NCBI RefSeq assembly: GCF_030419005.1 | Contig: NZ_CP106951.1 | Span: forward strand, 5,391,963 to 5,455,962 | Reading direction: 5' to 3' | Source of the DNA: Eleftheria terrae | GTDB lineage: Bacteria > Pseudomonadota > Gammaproteobacteria > Burkholderiales > Burkholderiaceae_C | Length of the DNA: 64,000 nucleotides | Part shown: one piece after another, positions 48,445-59,171 of the stretch | Numbering within the stretch: position 1 is the first letter of the stretch | Layout: each line of letters starts with the position of its first letter | Program-made: the position numbers and the translations under genes | Notes under the pieces: model-generated | Database searches by the model: none | What the model was told of the DNA's origin: nothing | What the model saw: the letters and a program-made list of their open reading frames with translations, nothing else

Positions 48445-50457
48445 ATGACGCCTGCCGGTCCGACCCGGATTCGCCGCCTGCTGATCGCCGGCCTGTTGTC
48501 CGCAGCCGCTACCGCGGGGGCGGCCGACATCAGCCAGGCAGCCGCGCCGACCGCTGACGAGCCGCTCTTTCCGGCCTATGCCTCTGCCGCCGAGGTCGAG
48601 CGCGCCTGTGACGAGGGCCTGCAGCGCTTGCGTGACATGGAGGCCGCGCTGGCACGGCTGCGCCCGGGCGATGATTTCCTGTCCGCGCTGGACGACCTGA
48701 ACGTCGCGGGCGAGGACGCCGCCGGGCCGATCTACCTGCTGGTGAACGTGCACCCAGACAAGGGCCTGCGGGACGCTGCGCAGGCGTGCTCGCTGCGCTG
48801 GCAAGACTTCTGGTCCAGCTTCAACCAGAACCCGACGGTGTACCGGCAGTTGAAGCGGGTGCGTGCCGGTGATGCGATCGACGCGGCCCTGCTGCGCGAG
48901 ACGCGCGAGGGCTTCGAGGACGGTGGTGCCGCGCTCGGCGAGCGGCAGCGCCGCCGGGCCAAGGCCATCCAGGACCGCATCAATGCGCTGCGCACCGCCT
49001 TCGACCAGCGCTTGCGCGATGACGAGCGCCGCGTCCCCTTCACCGAGGAGGAACTGGCCGGCGTGCCGGAAGGGGTGTGGCGGGACGCGCCGCGTGATGA
49101 GCAGGGCCGGGTGCTGCTCGGGCTCGATTACCCCAGCTACCTGCCGGTGATGGGGCAGGCCCTGAACGCTGCTGCCCGCGAGCGCATGTGGCGCGCGAAG
49201 CTCGACGAAGGCGGCGCGGCCAACCTGGAAGCCCTGGACGAGATCGCCCGCTTGCGGCGTGAATATGCGGCCTTGTTCGGCCATGCGAGTTATGCCGATT
49301 TCGCCTTGAGGCGCCGGATGGCGAAGAACGCGGCAGCGGTGCAACGTTTCCTTGGCCGGGTGCAGCAGTCGGTGGCCGAACGCGAACGGCGCGACCTGGA
49401 GGAATTGCGACAGGCCAAGGCGCGCCACCTGCAGCAGGCGCCGCAGGCGGTGCACCTGGAGCGTTGGGACGTGTTCTTCTACACCGAGAGGGTGCGGCGG
49501 GAACGTTATGCGGTGGACCAGGAGGCGTTTCGCCGGTTCTTCCCGCCACAGCAGAGCCTGGAATTCGTCATGCGCCTGAGCGAGCGGCTGTTCGGCCTGC
49601 GTTTCGAGCGCCGTGATGCGCCCGCCTGGCATCCGGACGTGCAGACTTACGCCATGCGGGAGCAGGAAACAGGAAGGTACCTGGCCACGCTATTTGTCGA
49701 CCTTTATCCGCGTGCCGGCAAATACAACCATGCGGCGGTCTGGAGTTTCCGCAGCGGTGCCGCCCGCCTGCACCGCACTCCCCAGGCGGCGCTGGTGGTG
49801 AATTTCGATCGCAAGGGTTTGACGCTCGACGAGTTGGAGACCTTGCTGCACGAGTTCGGCCATGCCCTGCACAACAACCTCTCCGACACCCGTTACGCCA
49901 GCCAGTCCGGCACCAGTGTGCTGCGTGATTTTGTCGAGGCGCCCTCTCAGATGCTCGAGGACTGGGTATATCAACCCGAAGTGCTGGCCTTGTTCAAGGA
50001 GGTTTGTACGAATTGCGAGCCCGTGCCGCAAGAGATGCTGCAGCAAGCGGTGAAGGCCAAGCATTTCGGTAAAGGGATCTTCACTGCCCGCCAGCACCTG
50101 TTTGCCAGTTATGACCTTGCCCTGCATGGCCGCCGCGAGACGGATCCAATGGCGCTATGGGCACGAATGGAAGCGGCGACGCCGCTGGGCCATGTCCCGG
50201 GCACCCGTTTCCCCGCCAGCTTCAGCCATGTGGCGGGTGGCTATGCTGCGGGCTATTACGGGTATTTGTGGAGTGAAGTCATTGCGCGTGACCTGCAGAC
50301 GGCTTTTGTCGGCAGGCGCCTGGACCCGGTTGTCGGGCGTCGCTACCGGGAAACGGTGCTGGCCAATGGCGGCCAGTATCGACCGGACGTGCTGATCCGC
50401 CGGTTTCTTGGCCGGCCAAGCAACGAGCGCGCCTTCTTCGAATATCTCGCGCGCTGA
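48445..50457 (+). CDS. M3 family zinc metallopeptidase (oligopeptidase), exported
   Basis: 670 residues from the ATG at 48445 (GGGAG upstream). An N-terminal signal peptide (LLIAGLLSAAATAGAAD) suggests periplasmic action, unlike cytoplasmic PrlC and OpdA. The thimet-oligopeptidase zinc site is LETLLHEFGHALHNNLS (HEFGH near 469-473), with Glu downstream in the FVEAPSQMLEDWV motif. It hydrolyses short peptides. It is transcribed away from the copper module and ends before a shared terminator. Confidence 0.93.
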   Translation: MTPAGPTRIRRLLIAGLLSAAATAGAADISQAAAPTADEPLFPAYASAAEVERACDEGLQRLRDMEAALARLRPGDDFLSALDDLNVAGEDAAGPIYLLVNVHPDKGLRDAAQACSLRWQDFWSSFNQNPTVYRQLKRVRAGDAIDAALLRETREGFEDGGAALGERQRRRAKAIQDRINALRTAFDQRLRDDERRVPFTEEELAGVPEGVWRDAPRDEQGRVLLGLDYPSYLPVMGQALNAAARERMWRAKLDEGGAANLEALDEIARLRREYAALFGHASYADFALRRRMAKNAAAVQRFLGRVQQSVAERERRDLEELRQAKARHLQQAPQAVHLERWDVFFYTERVRRERYAVDQEAFRRFFPPQQSLEFVMRLSERLFGLRFERRDAPAWHPDVQTYAMREQETGRYLATLFVDLYPRAGKYNHAAVWSFRSGAARLHRTPQAALVVNFDRKGLTLDELETLLHEFGHALHNNLSDTRYASQSGTSVLRDFVEAPSQMLEDWVYQPEVLALFKEVCTNCEPVPQEMLQQAVKAKHFGKGIFTARQHLFASYDLALHGRRETDPMALWARMEAATPLGHVPGTRFPASFSHVAGGYAAGYYGYLWSEVIARDLQTAFVGRRLDPVVGRRYRETVLANGGQYRPDVLIRRFLGRPSNERAFFEYLAR

Positions 50458-50536
50458 GGAGGCGCGGTGCGGTAAAAGCCGCCCCGCCCCGGAACGAGGC
50501 CTGCCAGCCCGGTAACGTTGGCAGGCTGCTCCAGAG

Positions 50537-50566
50537 ACAAAAACGCCCGCAACAGCGGGCGTTTTC
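50537..50566. terminator. Bidirectional terminator between the M3 peptidase gene and hns-like gene
   Basis: Stem AACGCCCGC/GCGGGCGTT with an AACA loop, flanked by AAAA and TTTT, between convergent genes. Another CCTGCCA/TGGCAGG hairpin precedes it at about 50500-50525. Confidence 0.88.
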
Positions 50567-50612
50567 AAAGCCTGCCCGTTTTTGGCGGGCAGCCAGCAAG
50601 AGCCGTGGAAGC

Positions 50613-50921
50613 TCAGATGGCCAGTTGTTCGAGCGTCTTGCCTGATGCGAGGGCCTGCTCCACCCATTTGGGCTGACGGCCACGGCCGGTCCAGGTCTCG
50701 CCAGTCGCGCCGTTGCGATATTTGGGGGCCACTTTGCTGCCCTTTGTCGCGCTGGTCTTGCTCGCGCCGGCCTTCGCGCCCAGGTCGGCCACCGTCAGGC
50801 CGTACTGCGACATCAGCGACTTGATCTGGGCGATGGCGTCGGACAATTCCTGCTTGCGCGCGCTCTCGATCTGCTTTTCGAGGTCGGCTTTCTGGGCGAG
50901 AAGTTCCTGGTAAGTGGCCAT
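50613..50921 (-). CDS. H-NS family nucleoid protein
   Basis: 102 residues from the ATG at 50921. The N-terminal coiled-coil dimerisation segment (LLAQKADLEKQIESARKQELSDAIAQIKSLM) is followed by a linker and the DNA-binding domain APKYRNGATGETWTGRGRQPKWVEQALASGKTLEQLAI. The core TWTGRGRQP is the AT-hook-like motif of H-NS/MvaT-type proteins in betaproteobacteria. Such proteins silence AT-rich acquired DNA, for which the 39-42 kb segment would be a natural target. Confidence 0.94.
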   Translation of the reverse strand: MATYQELLAQKADLEKQIESARKQELSDAIAQIKSLMSQYGLTVADLGAKAGASKTSATKGSKVAPKYRNGATGETWTGRGRQPKWVEQALASGKTLEQLAI

Positions 50922-51275
50922 TTTTAATTTGCTCGCAAAAGGTTGGACGAGGGTGTGGCTGGATTCAGCGGGGCCGATAATAACTGCAGCGGGTCGGCCT
51001 GGCAATACGGTAGCTTCACCCCGAGCCGGGCATTAGCGGCTCTATTCGCGGGCCCCCGGCGCGGCGTTATTCAATTGCTGTCTTCAGCATGAGAGCCGAT
51101 CGTGTCGACGGCGGAAGTAGTCGCTGCACCTCTGAAGTTTTTGTGCCGGCCTCGCCAAGCAGCTTCACCCGGTCGTCGGGCGTCGGCTGCCGCTTATGCA
51201 GGCCACAAAGCAAAACACCCGCGGGCAGCAGCCACGCGGGTGTTTCAGGGGCCAGCGTGTGAGGGCGGCCCGGGC
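50922..51275. other. Intergenic region between the hns-like gene and the Fe-binding protein gene
   Basis: 354 bp without a gene. It contains the promoter of the hns-like gene (AT-rich DNA near 50975-50990) and the terminator of the downstream-facing binding-protein gene. Confidence 0.6.
51211..51246 (-). terminator. Terminator of the Fe(III)-binding protein gene
   Basis: An 11-bp perfect stem AAACACCCGCG/CGCGGGTGTTT with an 11-base loop. On the minus strand it ends in GTTTTGCTTTG. Confidence 0.8.
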
Positions 51276-52319
51276 TTACTTGAAGCCGACCCGGTCAAGC
51301 ATCTGTTGCACCTTGCCTTGGTTGGCGCCCACCACCGAGATCGGAATCAGCTCTGCCTTGAAAGGCCCCATGGCGTCGAGCGCCGGGTTGCTGATCTTCA
51401 CTGTCTTCACGACCGCGTATTCGTTGTTGCCGTTGGCAAAATAGTTCTGGGCTTCGGGGCTGGACAGGTACTCCAGGAAGAGCTTGGCGTTCTCCCGATT
51501 CTTGGCGTTCTTGGCGAGTGCGCCGCCCGCGATGTTCACGTGGGTGCCCGTGGTCTGCTGATTCGGGAACACCATGCCGACTTTCTCGACCACCTGCCGG
51601 TCTTCCGGCTTGCTCGAGCGCATCATGCGGGCCAGGTAGTAGGTATTGGTCAGTGCGATCGCGCATTCGCCGGTGGCCACTGCCTTGATTTGGTCGGTAT
51701 CGCCGCCCTTGGGCTCGCGAGCCATGTTGGCCACCACGCCTTTGGCCCAGGCCTCGGCCTTCTCAGGGCCAAGGTGTTCCATCAGCGAGCCGATGAGGGA
51801 CAGGTTGTAGGGATGCGAGCCCGAACGCGTGCAGACCTTGCCCTTGTTCTTCGGATCGGCCAGCTCTTCATAGGTGTCGACGTCGTCCTTCTTCACGCCC
51901 ATCTTGTTGTAGACGATGACGCGCGCCCGGGTCGAAAAGCCGAACCACTGCGAGCCCTGGCCCTTGTCCTCGCTGCGCAGGTTGGCCGGGATGCGCTCCT
52001 CGAGCACACTGGACTTCAGGGGCTGGAACAGGCCGTCCTGTTCCGCGCGCCACAGGCGGGCGGCATCGACCAGCAGGATGACGTCGGCCGGGCTGGCGGT
52101 GCCTTCACTTTTCAGCCGGGCCAGGATGCCGGCGTCATCGGCGTCGACCCGGTTGATCTTGATGCCGGTGGCCTTCTCAAAGTTGCCGTAGAGTGCCTCG
52201 TCGGTCTGGTAGTGGCGCGCCGAGTACAGGTTCAGCACCTTCTCCTGGGCAGCAGCCGCGGCATGCAGGCCGGCGGCCAAAGCCAGGGCCGTCAGGGGAG
52301 CGGCAAAACGTCGCAACAT
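51276..52319 (-). CDS. Fe(3+) ABC transporter substrate-binding protein (FbpA/FutA type)
   Basis: 347 residues from the ATG at 52319 (AAGGAGATCCC upstream). Signal peptide 1-24 (LTALALAAGLHAAAAA). Family patterns are VLNLYSARHYQTDEALYGNFEKATGIKI, ADVILLVDAARLWRAEQDGLF and GECAIALTNTYYLARMM, with the tyrosine-rich iron site. It binds ferric iron in the periplasm. No permease or ATPase genes adjoin it, so the rest of the transporter must be elsewhere. A Fur-box-like sequence lies 37 bp upstream. Confidence 0.93.
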   Translation of the reverse strand: MLRRFAAPLTALALAAGLHAAAAAQEKVLNLYSARHYQTDEALYGNFEKATGIKINRVDADDAGILARLKSEGTASPADVILLVDAARLWRAEQDGLFQPLKSSVLEERIPANLRSEDKGQGSQWFGFSTRARVIVYNKMGVKKDDVDTYEELADPKNKGKVCTRSGSHPYNLSLIGSLMEHLGPEKAEAWAKGVVANMAREPKGGDTDQIKAVATGECAIALTNTYYLARMMRSSKPEDRQVVEKVGMVFPNQQTTGTHVNIAGGALAKNAKNRENAKLFLEYLSSPEAQNYFANGNNEYAVVKTVKISNPALDAMGPFKAELIPISVVGANQGKVQQMLDRVGFK

Positions 52320-52355
52320 GGGATCTCCTTCCGAAAAGTTGGCTGCATTCTAAGC

Positions 52356-52374
52356 GCGAACAAGAATGATTCGC
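52356..52374. promoter_or_regulatory. Probable Fur box before the Fe-binding protein gene
   Basis: GCGAACAAGAATGATTCGC has inverted ends (GCGAA/TTCGC) and the core AAGAATGATT typical of Fur sites. It lies 37 bp before the start codon, where a repressor would block the promoter. Confidence 0.55.
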
Positions 52375-52509
52375 AGACAGACCGCCGGGCGAGGGATTTG
52401 CGCCCAATCAGGAAAGTGTGACTTCTGTCGCTTGCCGCTGCAGCCCGCGCAGAACAAGATGCCGCCCGTGAAAATCCACACGTTCGCACCTACCAGTCAG
52501 GACAGGTTC

Positions 52510-52959
52510 ATGAGCCCTTTGCCTGCCACTGCGCTGTTGACCTCGCGCGGTCCGCAGGCCCTGCTGGTCGCCTGCGAGAGCGACGCGGCCCTGTATCTGC
52601 GCAGCCGCCTCAGCCTGTATCGAGTGGCGGTGCATGAAGCGTGGACGGCCACCCAGGCGGTCGAGCACTGTGCAGAGCACATGGTGCACCTGGCATTCGT
52701 CGATGCGGAGGTGGTGGGGGCACCGCTGCTGGCCCTGTGCCAGCAGCTTCGCCGCAAGCACCCGTGCCGGCCGACGCCGCAGCTGGTGCTGCTGGGTGGG
52801 GCGGAGCAACGGCGTGCGCTGGGCCTTCGTGGTGTGCTGGCACGTGCGGCATGGCTGGCCAAGCCGGTGCACCCGCGGGAGCTGGACCGCCAGATCGTGC
52901 GGCGCATCGGGCTCGGCCATCTGGCTCCGGAAGAGCGGCCGCCGTCCCTCTTCACCTGA
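52510..52959 (+). CDS. Orphan receiver-like protein
   Basis: 149 residues from the ATG at 52510 (AGGACAGG upstream); an in-frame ATG exists 48 codons earlier. A CheY-like fold is likely: QALLVACESDAALYLRSRLSLYRVAVHEAWTATQAVEHC, a possible phospho-acceptor Asp in HLAFVDAEVVG, and Lys in AAWLAKPVHPRELDRQI. The usual acidic pair after strand 1 is reduced to E-D in CESDAA. There is no output domain and no kinase nearby. It may be a degenerate, phosphorylation-independent receiver. Confidence in the fold is moderate. Confidence 0.65.
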   Translation: MSPLPATALLTSRGPQALLVACESDAALYLRSRLSLYRVAVHEAWTATQAVEHCAEHMVHLAFVDAEVVGAPLLALCQQLRRKHPCRPTPQLVLLGGAEQRRALGLRGVLARAAWLAKPVHPRELDRQIVRRIGLGHLAPEERPPSLFT

Positions 52960-53049
52960 GCACCGCTCGCCTCGCCAACGGCCGGCCGCGATGGACCGCG
53001 CGCCGGCGGCAGCCGCGTGACCGGCCGCCGGCCCTCCGGGCGTGCCGCC

Positions 53050-53322
53050 TCAGGCTGTGGGCGGCACGTAGCCGGCTGGCTGCTCGGCCCCCTCGCCGAA
53101 GAAGAAGCGCTCCATCTGCCGCGCCAGGTATTGGCGGGCCCGCTGGTCGGCCAGGTTCAGGCGGTTTTCGTTGACCAGCATCGTCTGGTGCTTCATCCAG
53201 GCGGCCCAGGCCTCCTTGCTGACGTTCTGGTAGATGCGCAGCCCCAGTTCACCGGGATAGGTCTGGTAGTCCAGGCCTTCGGCTTCTTTCTTGAGGTAGA
53301 CGCATTGCACGGTGCGAGCCAT
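53050..53322 (-). CDS. Fe(2+)-trafficking protein YggX
   Basis: 90 residues, the family length. It starts [27 protein letters not shown] with the conserved cysteine (C7), followed by [41 protein letters not shown]. It protects iron-sulfur proteins from oxidation in E. coli and Salmonella. It begins about 50 bp after argA on the same strand. Confidence 0.95.
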   Translation of the reverse strand: MARTVQCVYLKKEAEGLDYQTYPGELGLRIYQNVSKEAWAAWMKHQTMLVNENRLNLADQRARQYLARQMERFFFGEGAEQPAGYVPPTA

Positions 53323-53372
53323 GGGGGAATTCCTTGTGTTCGTTCGATCTGTGGGAAAAGGGGAAACCGGGT

Positions 53373-54722
<1,350 letters not shown>

Positions 54723-54793
54723 CGGTTTTGTGCGGCGCTGGGAGCGAGTGTTGCTGGGGCTTTGAAATAATGTCGGATTTTGCACGAAGCCCC

Positions 54794-57700
54794 ATGACCG
54801 ACATGCCGCCGCGAAGCGCGTCCGCACGCGAGGCGCGGGGATCCGCCGCCCCGCCTGCCAACCCGGTGCCGCCGATCCAGTTCCCAGAGTCCCTGCCCGT
54901 GTCCGCGCGGCGCGACGAAATCGCGCGTGCGATCGAGCAGCACCAGGTGGTGATCGTCTGCGGCGAGACCGGCTCGGGCAAGACCACCCAGCTGCCCAAG
55001 CTCGCGCTGGCCATGGGCCGCGGACGCGGCGCCGGCGGGCGCGGCCTGATCGGCCACACCCAGCCGAGGCGCATCGCGGCGTCCAGCGTGGCCAAGCGCA
55101 TCGCGCAGGAGCTGAACTCGCCGCTGGGCGAGCATGTGGGCTTCAAGGTGCGGTTCCAGGACCGGCTCTCGCCGGGCGCCTCGGTCAAGCTGATGACCGA
55201 CGGCATCCTGCTCGCCGAGACCCAGACCGATCCGCTGCTCAAGGCCTACGACACGCTGATCATCGACGAGGCCCACGAGCGCTCGCTGAACATCGATTTC
55301 CTGCTGGGCTACCTGAAGCAGCTGCTGCCACGCCGGCCGGACCTGAAGATCATCGTCACCTCGGCCACCATCGACGCCGACCGTTTCGCCCAGCACTTCG
55401 CCAGCATCAAGGGGCCGGCGCCGGTCATCATGGTCTCGGGCCGGCTGTATCCGGTGGAGCAGCGCTGGCGGCCGTTCGAGGAGAACCGCGACTACGACCT
55501 GAACAACGCCATCGCCGACGCGGTGGACGAGCTCTGGCGCGAGGGCCGGGGCGACGTGCTGGTGTTCCTGCCCGGTGAGCGCGAGATCCGCGACGCGGCG
55601 GAGCACCTGCGCCGCCACCATCCGCCGGGGGTGGAGATCCTGCCGCTGTTCGCCCGCCTGAGCCAGCAGGAGCAGGACCGCGTCTTCGAGACCGGCGCGG
55701 CGCCCCGCATCGTGCTGGCCACCAACGTGGCCGAGACCTCGCTGACGGTGCCGGGCATCCGCTACGTCATCGACAGCGGCCAGGCCCGGGTCAAGCGCTA
55801 CAGCTACCGCAACAAGGTCGAGCAGCTGCAGGTGGAGCCGGTCAGCCAGGCGGCCGCCAACCAGCGGGCCGGGCGCTGCGGGCGGGTGTCCAACGGCATC
55901 TGCATCCGCCTCTATGACGAGGCCGACTTCGCCGCCCGGCCCCCGTTCACCGACCCCGAGATCCTGCGCTCGTCGCTGGCCGGCGTGATCCTGCGGATGA
56001 AGTCGCTGCGCCTCGGCGCGGTCGAGGACTTTCCCTTCATCGAGCCGCCGCCGCGGCGCGCCATCGCCGACGGCTACCAGCTGCTGGCCGAGCTGAACGC
56101 GGTGGACGAGCAGAACGAGCTGACGCCCATCGGCCTGGAGCTCGCCAAGCTGCCGCTGGACCCGCGGGTCGGGCGCATGATCATCGAGGCCCGCGAGCGC
56201 CAGTCGCTCAGCGAGGTGCTGGTGATCGCCAGTGCGCTCAGCGTGCAGGATGTGCGGGACCGGCCGCTGGAGCACCAGCAGGCGGCCGATGAGAAGCACA
56301 AGAAGTTTGACGACGAGAAGTCCGAATTCATGGGCTACCTCAAGCTCTGGAAGTGGCTGGAGGAGTCGCGCGGCGGTCCCCGGCCGGCCGCCAAGGGGCA
56401 GGGGCAGGGGCAGGGCGGGGCTGCGCCGGCCAGCGATTCGCACAAGCTCTCCAGCCGCAAGTACGAGCAGCTGCTGCGTGACAATTTCGTCTCGCCGCGT
56501 CGGGTGCGGGAGTGGCGCGACATCTACTCGCAGCTGCACACCGTGGTGGCCGAGCACGGCTGGCGCATGAACACGCTGCCCGCCACCTATGACCAGGTGC
56601 ACCTGGCCATGCTCAGCGGCCTGCTGGGCAACATCGGCCTCAAGAGTGACGAGGACGAGTGGTACCTGGGCGCGCGCGGCATCAAGTTCTGGCGTCACCC
56701 GGGCGCCCACCTCTCGAAGAAGCCGGGGCGCTGGATCATCGCCGCCGAACTGGTGGAGACCACCCGGCTGTTCGGCCGCGGCATCGCCGCCATCCAGCCG
56801 GAGTGGATTCCGGGCATCGCCGGCCACCTGCTGAAGAAGCAGCTGCTGGAGCCGCACTGGGAGAAGAAGCCGGCCGAGGTGGTGGCGCTCGAGCGCGCCA
56901 CGCTGTATGGCTTGGTCATCTACAACAACCGGCGCGTCAACTTCGGCCAGGTCGACCCGGTGGCGGCCCGCGAGATGTTCATTCGCGAGGCCCTGGTCAA
57001 TGGCGAGTGGGAGACCCGGCTGCCCTTCCTCGCGCACAACCAGAAGCTGGTGCGCCAGGTGGAGGAGCTGGAGCACAAGTCGCGCCGCCAGGACGTGCTG
57101 GTCGACGACGAGTTGATCTACGCCTTCTACGACCAGCAGCTGCCCGCCGACGTCTACAGCGGCCACAGCTTCGAGCGCTGGTGGCGCGAGCAGAGCAAGC
57201 GCGAGCCGAAGCTGCTGATGCTGACCAAGGACGAGCTGATGCGGCACGAGGCGGCCGGCATCACCACCTCCGCCTTCCCGAAGACGCTGCGCCTGGGCGG
57301 CGTGGACTGCGCGACAAGCTACCTGCACGACCCCGGCGACGCGAAGGACGGTGTCACGGTCACGGTGCCCATCTATGCGCTCAACCAGGTCAGCGAAGAG
57401 CGCTGCGAATGGCTGGTGCCCGGCATGCTGAAGGACAAGGTGCTGGCGCTGCTCAAGAGCCTGCACCAGAAGCCGCGCGCCCGCCTGGTGCCCTTGCCCG
57501 ACTATGCCGAGGCCTTCATCGCTTCCGTGCCCTTTGCGCAGGGCGGCCTGCTCGAGGCGCTGCTGAAGGCGGTGCGCGAAAAGACCCAACTGGACGTCAA
57601 GCGTGGCGACTTCAAGCTCGAGACGCTGCAGCCGCACCTGTTCATGAATTTCCGGGTGGTGGATGAGCATGGGCGCCAGCTCGGCATGGGCCGCAACCTG

Positions 57701-58735
57701 CCGGCGCTGAAGGCCGAGCTGGGCAGCCAGGCCCGCAGCGCCTTCCAGGCGCTGGCCGCACTCAAGCTGGGCAACGCCGAGGAAGCGGCTGCCTCGCCGC
57801 CGCCGGTGGCGGCTGCGTCACGCGGCGGGCAGGGGGCGCGGCGCGAGCCGGCGGCGGCAGCGGCCCCCGCCGCCGCACCGGCGCCCAGCGCCCGCTACAC
57901 CGGCTGGACCTTCGGCGAGCTGCCCGAGCTGATGGAGGTGCGGCGCGGTGCGCAGAGCCTGATCGGCTTCCCGGCCTTGATCGACAAGGGCGCCCATGTC
58001 GAGATCGAGGTGTTCGACGAACCCGAGGTGGCCGCCGCCCGCCACCGCGCCGGGCTGCGCCGACTGGTGGCCCTGCAGTTGAAGGAGCCGCTCAAGTACT
58101 TGGAGAAGAACCTGCCCGACCTGCAGAAGATGGCGGTGGCCTTCATGAGCCTTGGCACGGCCGAGGAGTTGCGCGACCAGATCATCGAGGTGGCCCTGGA
58201 CCGCGCCTTCCTGCTGGAGCCGCTGCCGCATGACGAGTTCAGCTTCAAGGCCCGGCTGGAGGAGGGACGCACCCGGCTCAACCTGATTGCCCAGGAGGTC
58301 TCGCGCCTGGCGGGCGGGGTGCTGCTCGAATACCAGGCGACGCTGCGCAAGCTGAAGGACGCGCGCGCGCCGAAGGAGGTGGCGGACGACATTGGCACGC
58401 AACTGCAGCGGCTGATGCCGAAGCGTTTCATATCTCAGACACCTTATGCACAGCTGCAGCATTTCTTGCGTTACCTGAAGGGCATCCAGATGCGGCTGGA
58501 CAAGCTGCGCAGCGACCCCGCGCGGGACAGCCAGCGCCTGGCCGAGCTGCGACCGCTGGAGCAGCGCTACACCCGGGCACTGGCCGACCGCAAGGGCGCC
58601 GCGGACAGCCGGCTCGACGAATTCCGCTGGTTGCTGGAGGAATTGCGCATCAGCTTGTTTGCGCAGGAGCTGCGCACGCCGCAGCCGGTTTCGGTCAAGC
58701 GGCTGGAGAAGAGCTGGAGCCAGCTGGTGTCGTGA
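54794..58735 (+). CDS. hrpA: ATP-dependent RNA helicase HrpA
   Basis: 1313 residues from the ATG at 54794; in-frame ATGs at 54770 and 54728 are alternatives. DEAH-box helicase: VIVCGETGSGKTTQLPKLAL (Walker A), HTQPRRIAA, LIIDEAHERSLNIDFLLGYL (DEAH), TSATIDADRFA, TNVAETSLTVPGI and QRAGRCGRV. The large C-terminal DUF3418 region ends with ELRTPQPVSVKRLEKSWSQL, as in E. coli HrpA. Two local low-complexity inserts occur: a GQGQGQ segment near residue 535 and a Pro/Ala stretch near 1020. HrpA acts in mRNA processing and rescue of stalled ribosomes. Confidence 0.97.
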   Translation: MTDMPPRSASAREARGSAAPPANPVPPIQFPESLPVSARRDEIARAIEQHQVVIVCGETGSGKTTQLPKLALAMGRGRGAGGRGLIGHTQPRRIAASSVAKRIAQELNSPLGEHVGFKVRFQDRLSPGASVKLMTDGILLAETQTDPLLKAYDTLIIDEAHERSLNIDFLLGYLKQLLPRRPDLKIIVTSATIDADRFAQHFASIKGPAPVIMVSGRLYPVEQRWRPFEENRDYDLNNAIADAVDELWREGRGDVLVFLPGEREIRDAAEHLRRHHPPGVEILPLFARLSQQEQDRVFETGAAPRIVLATNVAETSLTVPGIRYVIDSGQARVKRYSYRNKVEQLQVEPVSQAAANQRAGRCGRVSNGICIRLYDEADFAARPPFTDPEILRSSLAGVILRMKSLRLGAVEDFPFIEPPPRRAIADGYQLLAELNAVDEQNELTPIGLELAKLPLDPRVGRMIIEARERQSLSEVLVIASALSVQDVRDRPLEHQQAADEKHKKFDDEKSEFMGYLKLWKWLEESRGGPRPAAKGQGQGQGGAAPASDSHKLSSRKYEQLLRDNFVSPRRVREWRDIYSQLHTVVAEHGWRMNTLPATYDQVHLAMLSGLLGNIGLKSDEDEWYLGARGIKFWRHPGAHLSKKPGRWIIAAELVETTRLFGRGIAAIQPEWIPGIAGHLLKKQLLEPHWEKKPAEVVALERATLYGLVIYNNRRVNFGQVDPVAAREMFIREALVNGEWETRLPFLAHNQKLVRQVEELEHKSRRQDVLVDDELIYAFYDQQLPADVYSGHSFERWWREQSKREPKLLMLTKDELMRHEAAGITTSAFPKTLRLGGVDCATSYLHDPGDAKDGVTVTVPIYALNQVSEERCEWLVPGMLKDKVLALLKSLHQKPRARLVPLPDYAEAFIASVPFAQGGLLEALLKAVREKTQLDVKRGDFKLETLQPHLFMNFRVVDEHGRQLGMGRNLPALKAELGSQARSAFQALAALKLGNAEEAAASPPPVAAASRGGQGARREPAAAAAPAAAPAPSARYTGWTFGELPELMEVRRGAQSLIGFPALIDKGAHVEIEVFDEPEVAAARHRAGLRRLVALQLKEPLKYLEKNLPDLQKMAVAFMSLGTAEELRDQIIEVALDRAFLLEPLPHDEFSFKARLEEGRTRLNLIAQEVSRLAGGVLLEYQATLRKLKDARAPKEVADDIGTQLQRLMPKRFISQTPYAQLQHFLRYLKGIQMRLDKLRSDPARDSQRLAELRPLEQRYTRALADRKGAADSRLDEFRWLLEELRISLFAQELRTPQPVSVKRLEKSWSQLVS

Positions 58736-58779
58736 GCCGCGCCGCCGCACGGCGGCTCGCTTGTGGCCGGGGGCGGCCG

Positions 58780-59016
58780 CTACTGCAGCGGGCCTTCCGG
58801 TCGCCCGCCATCGGGCGGCATCTCGTCTTCGGACGGCTCGCAGTCTGGCGGGGCACCGGCCCAGCACTTGGGGCAGCGGGTGCTGTCCTGCGCGGTGGAC
58901 GCCATGGTGTGCCCACATTCCAGGATGACGATGGTGCCGAGCGGGAAAGGCTCCGAGGGCTGGAGGGTGCCGACCACTTTGCGAAGCGGAAACGGCCGGG
59001 AAGTACGGGTAGTCAT
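58780..59016 (-). CDS. Small zinc-ribbon-like protein, function unknown
   Basis: 78 residues from the ATG at 59016. A possible metal site is formed by ECGHTM and RCPKCWAG (Cys-x-His and Cys-x-x-Cys, about 15 residues apart), after a hydrophobic strand LGTIVILECG. The C-terminus is acidic and Pro-rich. No family is recognised. The cysteine spacing and lack of competing frames support a real gene, but no strong ribosome site was seen. Confidence 0.45.
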   Translation of the reverse strand: MTTRTSRPFPLRKVVGTLQPSEPFPLGTIVILECGHTMASTAQDSTRCPKCWAGAPPDCEPSEDEMPPDGGRPEGPLQ

Positions 59017-59128
59017 GGCGGCGAGGTACAGCAGTCGCGGGCAGCAGAAGTACCGCAAACGGCGTGCCTTGGAAGTGACGGCGGTGGGGCCCGCAGGGCG
59101 TCGGTGCAGTGAGTCTGTGTGGTGGGCC

Positions 59129-59167
59129 GTGCAGTGCGCCTGTGCAGTGGGCCCGTGCAGTGGCCCT
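59129..59167. repeat. Three 13-bp tandem repeats
   Basis: GTGCAGTGCGCCT, GTGCAGTGGGCCC and GTGCAGTGGCCCT follow each other directly, just before the 3' end of the GH3 gene. Confidence 0.9.
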
Positions 59168-59171
59168 GCCG

